DNA of 8,312 bases from Desulfurococcales archaeon (GTDB lineage: Archaea > Thermoproteota > Thermoprotei_A > Sulfolobales > Desulfurococcaceae): positions 1 through 8,312 of the forward strand of contig JAMOPC010000426.1 in NCBI GenBank assembly GCA_027064845.1. Direction: 5' to 3'. Below are positions 6,392 to 8,312 of the stretch, in pieces. The notes under the pieces were generated by a model. It did no database searches and was not told where the DNA came from. It worked only from the letters and a program-made list of their open reading frames with translations. Position 1 is the stretch's first letter; the number at the start of each line of letters is the position of its first letter. The position numbers and the translations under genes are program-made.

Positions 6392-7776
6392 ACTCCCGTC
6401 ACCACTATACGTGCTATTTTAGATGAAGATCCTCCGAGAAGCTTGGCTAATGCAGTCGAGGCAGTAAAGAGGATCGATACATAAACTATAGGTCCGATGA
6501 AGACGCGGTATATTAAAGAAGACACAATATTAATGAAGTAAACTGGTTTATCGATACTTATACCTAAGGTATCTCTAGTATAGTATATTTCATCAATTAC
6601 AGGTTTGGAGTAGTAATTCCCTCTTACTTCATAGCTTATAGTATGGTTTCCCAAAGAGATTATGTATTTGTATGCTTTGAAGTCTATGCCGCCCCATTTG
6701 TATTCAACTACATTATCCGGTTCTATAGATGAATTATCGAGAACTATCTTCCCACTGTCCCCAATCGGTAATATTAGTAACAAAACATATTCTGTACTAG
6801 AACTAACCATTATAGTTCCGGAAGAATTTGTTATTGAAACTATACTGATGTTGCCATGAAATCCCATAAAGATCATATAATGTAACGGCTTAATGCTTAT
6901 AACATTGCTTAACTTAATTGGTAAGACTAGTTTATTATCCTTCTTTTCTAATAAGTCTTCCGGAGTAATTATAAAAGAATATTTGTAACCAACAATATCT
7001 ATTGATATATAAGTTTTCTCGGAAGGAATTCCTTTATCAATATCACTAGAATCCACGTACCCGGCAATGTCAGCTAAATATCGTGCAAGAAGATTTTGAT
7101 CCATTCCCCGGAATTCTACAACTGAATGAGATATGCCATTGTTTACAAGATCAGTAACTATTATATCAGCATAGACTACTCCATACTTGTTTTCATTTAT
7201 TTGTTCAACTACATTATTGCTTATTAAATCAATAAACGAAGGCATTAAGGGAGCACCTATACTAAAAATAATAACTACAGATATCAGCATTGCGCCGCTG
7301 CTTCTAGTGATCCTGAAAGGTATTGAATGAAGAACAAGACCTACAGCTACGAGAGTATGCGATAACAAGTATAATGCGTATACAAGTGTTGAAACAGTTA
7401 ATAAGAATACTAATAGGTACGTAAGACTAGAAATTAATGGTGATAATAGAGAATTAGCTAAAAAACCTAACCCCATACTAGATAAACCTATACCTATAGC
7501 CTTGAATAAAAGAATCACACTAATAATTATATTTATCTCTTTTAATAACCACTCATTATACCTGTTCCAATCAGATCCTAAAATCCCCGAAAAATACTGA
7601 ATGAGCCACATAATCAAAGAATAAGAAAATACAAGTATTGCTGAAAAAACACCATCAACCATTAATTGCGGAGCCCATTTCTTTAAACCATAAATAGGAA
7701 TCGGTAACATATAGATCAGAACACCCAAATAATAAGTTAAAACAGATAAATAGAAAGCAATGCTAAGTAGATCCAC
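6388..7776 (-). CDS. cedA: CedA: polytopic membrane protein, predicted DNA import channel component
   Basis: Predicted inner channel component of the Ced DNA importer, proposed to correspond to VirB6 of type IV secretion systems. The 462-aa protein has about five hydrophobic segments in its first 185 residues (roughly 4-28, 40-62, 82-107, 115-150 which may be one long or two short helices, and 163-183). A hydrophilic domain of about 220 residues (about 186-408) follows, rich in beta-type sequence and with several NxS/T sites, then a C-terminal hydrophobic segment (about 412-446) and a short basic end. The start is GTG 7776 with GGTGA 7 bases upstream; the gene begins 31 bases after cedA1 and its stop overlaps the next start. 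No motif gives enzymatic function. The assignment rests on topology plus its place between a pilin-like protein and a VirB4/HerA ATPase; the large domain is unusual compared with the compact CedA I know from Sulfolobus. Confidence 0.72.
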   Translation of the reverse strand: MDLLSIAFYLSVLTYYLGVLIYMLPIPIYGLKKWAPQLMVDGVFSAILVFSYSLIMWLIQYFSGILGSDWNRYNEWLLKEINIIISVILLFKAIGIGLSSMGLGFLANSLLSPLISSLTYLLVFLLTVSTLVYALYLLSHTLVAVGLVLHSIPFRITRSSGAMLISVVIIFSIGAPLMPSFIDLISNNVVEQINENKYGVVYADIIVTDLVNNGISHSVVEFRGMDQNLLARYLADIAGYVDSSDIDKGIPSEKTYISIDIVGYKYSFIITPEDLLEKKDNKLVLPIKLSNVISIKPLHYMIFMGFHGNISIVSITNSSGTIMVSSSTEYVLLLILPIGDSGKIVLDNSSIEPDNVVEYKWGGIDFKAYKYIISLGNHTISYEVRGNYYSKPVIDEIYYTRDTLGISIDKPVYFINIVSSLIYRVFIGPIVYVSILFTASTALAKLLGGSSSKIARIVVTGV

Positions 7777-7807
7777 TCATCTCTCACCCATTTTTATTAT
7801 ATTTTCA

Positions 7808-8074
7808 TTAAATCGTCGGGGGTTCTGGTAATGGCTGATAGAACGTATTCGCTATATATGCTATAAGAGCGAACACAGTTGTACCCATGGCTAGCCAGAA
7901 AGCTGCCCATACAGCATCTTCGATCATTCTCTCACCTGCTCTTTTAACTCTTAAGAAAGGTATTGGTGATCCTTTGATGGCCCAGCCTATGACCCATGTT
8001 AGAAAGAATATAATCCATGCAATGATAGTGATATTGACTATTAGTTCTTGGATGAAGCTGATGATATTTGTCAC
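7808..8074 (-). CDS. cedA1: CedA1: two-helix VirB2-like pilin subunit
   Basis: An 88-aa membrane protein with two hydrophobic helices (about 11-33 and 52-77) joined by a short basic loop (KGSPIPFLRVKRAGER, about 34-49) and ending in a proline-rich tail PLPEPPTI. This is the plan of CedA1, which in Aeropyrum pernix was shown to form conjugation-type pili and is homologous to VirB2. Here it would be the pilus or channel subunit through which DNA is taken up. The start is GTG 8074; it is preceded by a nine-base perfect Shine-Dalgarno TGAGGTGAT (8080-8088) with a 5-base spacer, the strongest site in the window, which fits a protein needed in many copies. It is the first gene of the operon and is followed by cedA after 31 bases. 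Confidence 0.8.
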   Translation of the reverse strand: MTNIISFIQELIVNITIIAWIIFFLTWVIGWAIKGSPIPFLRVKRAGERMIEDAVWAAFWLAMGTTVFALIAYIANTFYQPLPEPPTI

Positions 8075-8140
8075 TATAAATCACCTCACATCCATAATTG
8101 TAAAGCATTTTTTGAAAAGTGACTTAAGCGAAAGTATTGG

Positions 8141-8150
8141 TATAAATACT
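8141..8150 (-). promoter_or_regulatory. Candidate TATA box for the ced operon
   Basis: On the minus strand AGTATTTATA (8141-8150) is TATA-like. A transcript beginning about 25 bases on, near 8120, would give a leader of some 45 bases that includes the strong Shine-Dalgarno site of cedA1. The element is nearly symmetrical (GTATAAATAC on the plus strand), so it could also be read rightwards. No other convincing TATA box lies between it and GTG 8074. Confidence 0.4.
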
Positions 8151-8253
8151 GTATATTATCCACGTGATGACTAGTGAATTTAGAAGAATTAAGCAATAAT
8201 AACTGATATTACAAAATAGAGTATTTAATAACAAAATAGTTTCGGAGATAGTG

Positions 8254-8312
8254 ATGCGGAGAATATGGCCGAAAATAACAAGAATTTATTGGGACCCAGA
8301 TTATAATTTGCC
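8254..8312 (+). CDS. Start of an unrecognised gene running off the right edge
   Basis: ATG 8254 opens a frame that stays open to the end of the window, reading MRRIWPKITRIYWDPDYNL. GGAG at 8244-8247 lies 6 bases before the ATG; an in-frame GTG at 8251 is too close to that site to be the start. TATTTAATA at 8222-8230 is a possible TATA box, though at that spacing the transcript would start near the ATG itself. Only 19 codons are visible and I do not recognise the family. It is divergent from cedA1, so it is transcribed separately from the ced operon. Confidence 0.5.
   Translation, partial: MRRIWPKITRIYWDPDYNL

Noticed and set aside
8130..8135. ACTTTC on the minus strand, matching the ANTTTC UV-box hexamer of Sulfolobus, which would suggest DNA-damage induction of ced
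   Set aside because: Six loosely defined bases occur by chance often, and it lies downstream of the candidate TATA box rather than upstream as in Sulfolobus.
7887..8174. Plus-strand open frame opposite cedA1
   Set aside because: cedA1 on the other strand has a perfect Shine-Dalgarno site and clear two-helix topology; the opposite frame has neither.
8164..8206. GTGATGA followed by CTGA on the plus strand, a possible second C/D-box sRNA
   Set aside because: The spacer is very AT-rich with no D'/C' pair, and the flanks do not form a terminal stem.

Overview
The window looks like a piece of a hyperthermophilic crenarchaeon (Thermoproteota), most probably of the Desulfurococcales. The base composition is AT-rich, the four ribosomal proteins are archaeal in sequence, Shine-Dalgarno sites match the archaeal GAGGTGAT type, and TATA-box promoters are visible. 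Staphylothermus or a close relative would fit, but the genus is a guess. Nearly everything is on the minus strand, so it is best read from the right end to the left.

Right part (about 8100 down to 4591): a compact four-gene operon that I read as the Ced (crenarchaeal exchange of DNA) import system. The order is cedA1 (88-aa two-helix, VirB2-like pilin subunit), cedA (462-aa polytopic membrane protein with a large soluble domain), a very short overlapping gene of 57 aa with two membrane helices (candidate cedA2; TTG start, easy to miss), and cedB (549-aa HerA/VirB4-type ATPase). The genes overlap or nearly touch and each has its own Shine-Dalgarno site. Together they would form a membrane channel, pilus and motor that imports DNA from neighbouring cells. 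To the right, pointing away, the first codons of an unrecognised gene run off the window.

Junction (about 4600-4460): the last bases of cedB overlap what looks like a C/D-box guide sRNA (C, D', C' and D boxes at near-canonical spacing, with a short terminal stem). Just after it lies a TATA-type promoter for the next operon.

Left part (about 4460 down to 434): a translation operon. It begins with a 36-aa basic small ORF (unrecognised), then a SPOUT-fold RNA methyltransferase of the COG2106 family, then ribosomal proteins uL3, uL4, uL23 and uL2. The usual archaeal continuation (S19, L22, S3 ...) is absent: after uL2 the operon ends and meets a convergent unrecognised ORF on the plus strand (left edge to 406).

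No CRISPR arrays, insertion sequences, tRNA or rRNA genes were seen. No stretch over 300 bases lacks a gene.
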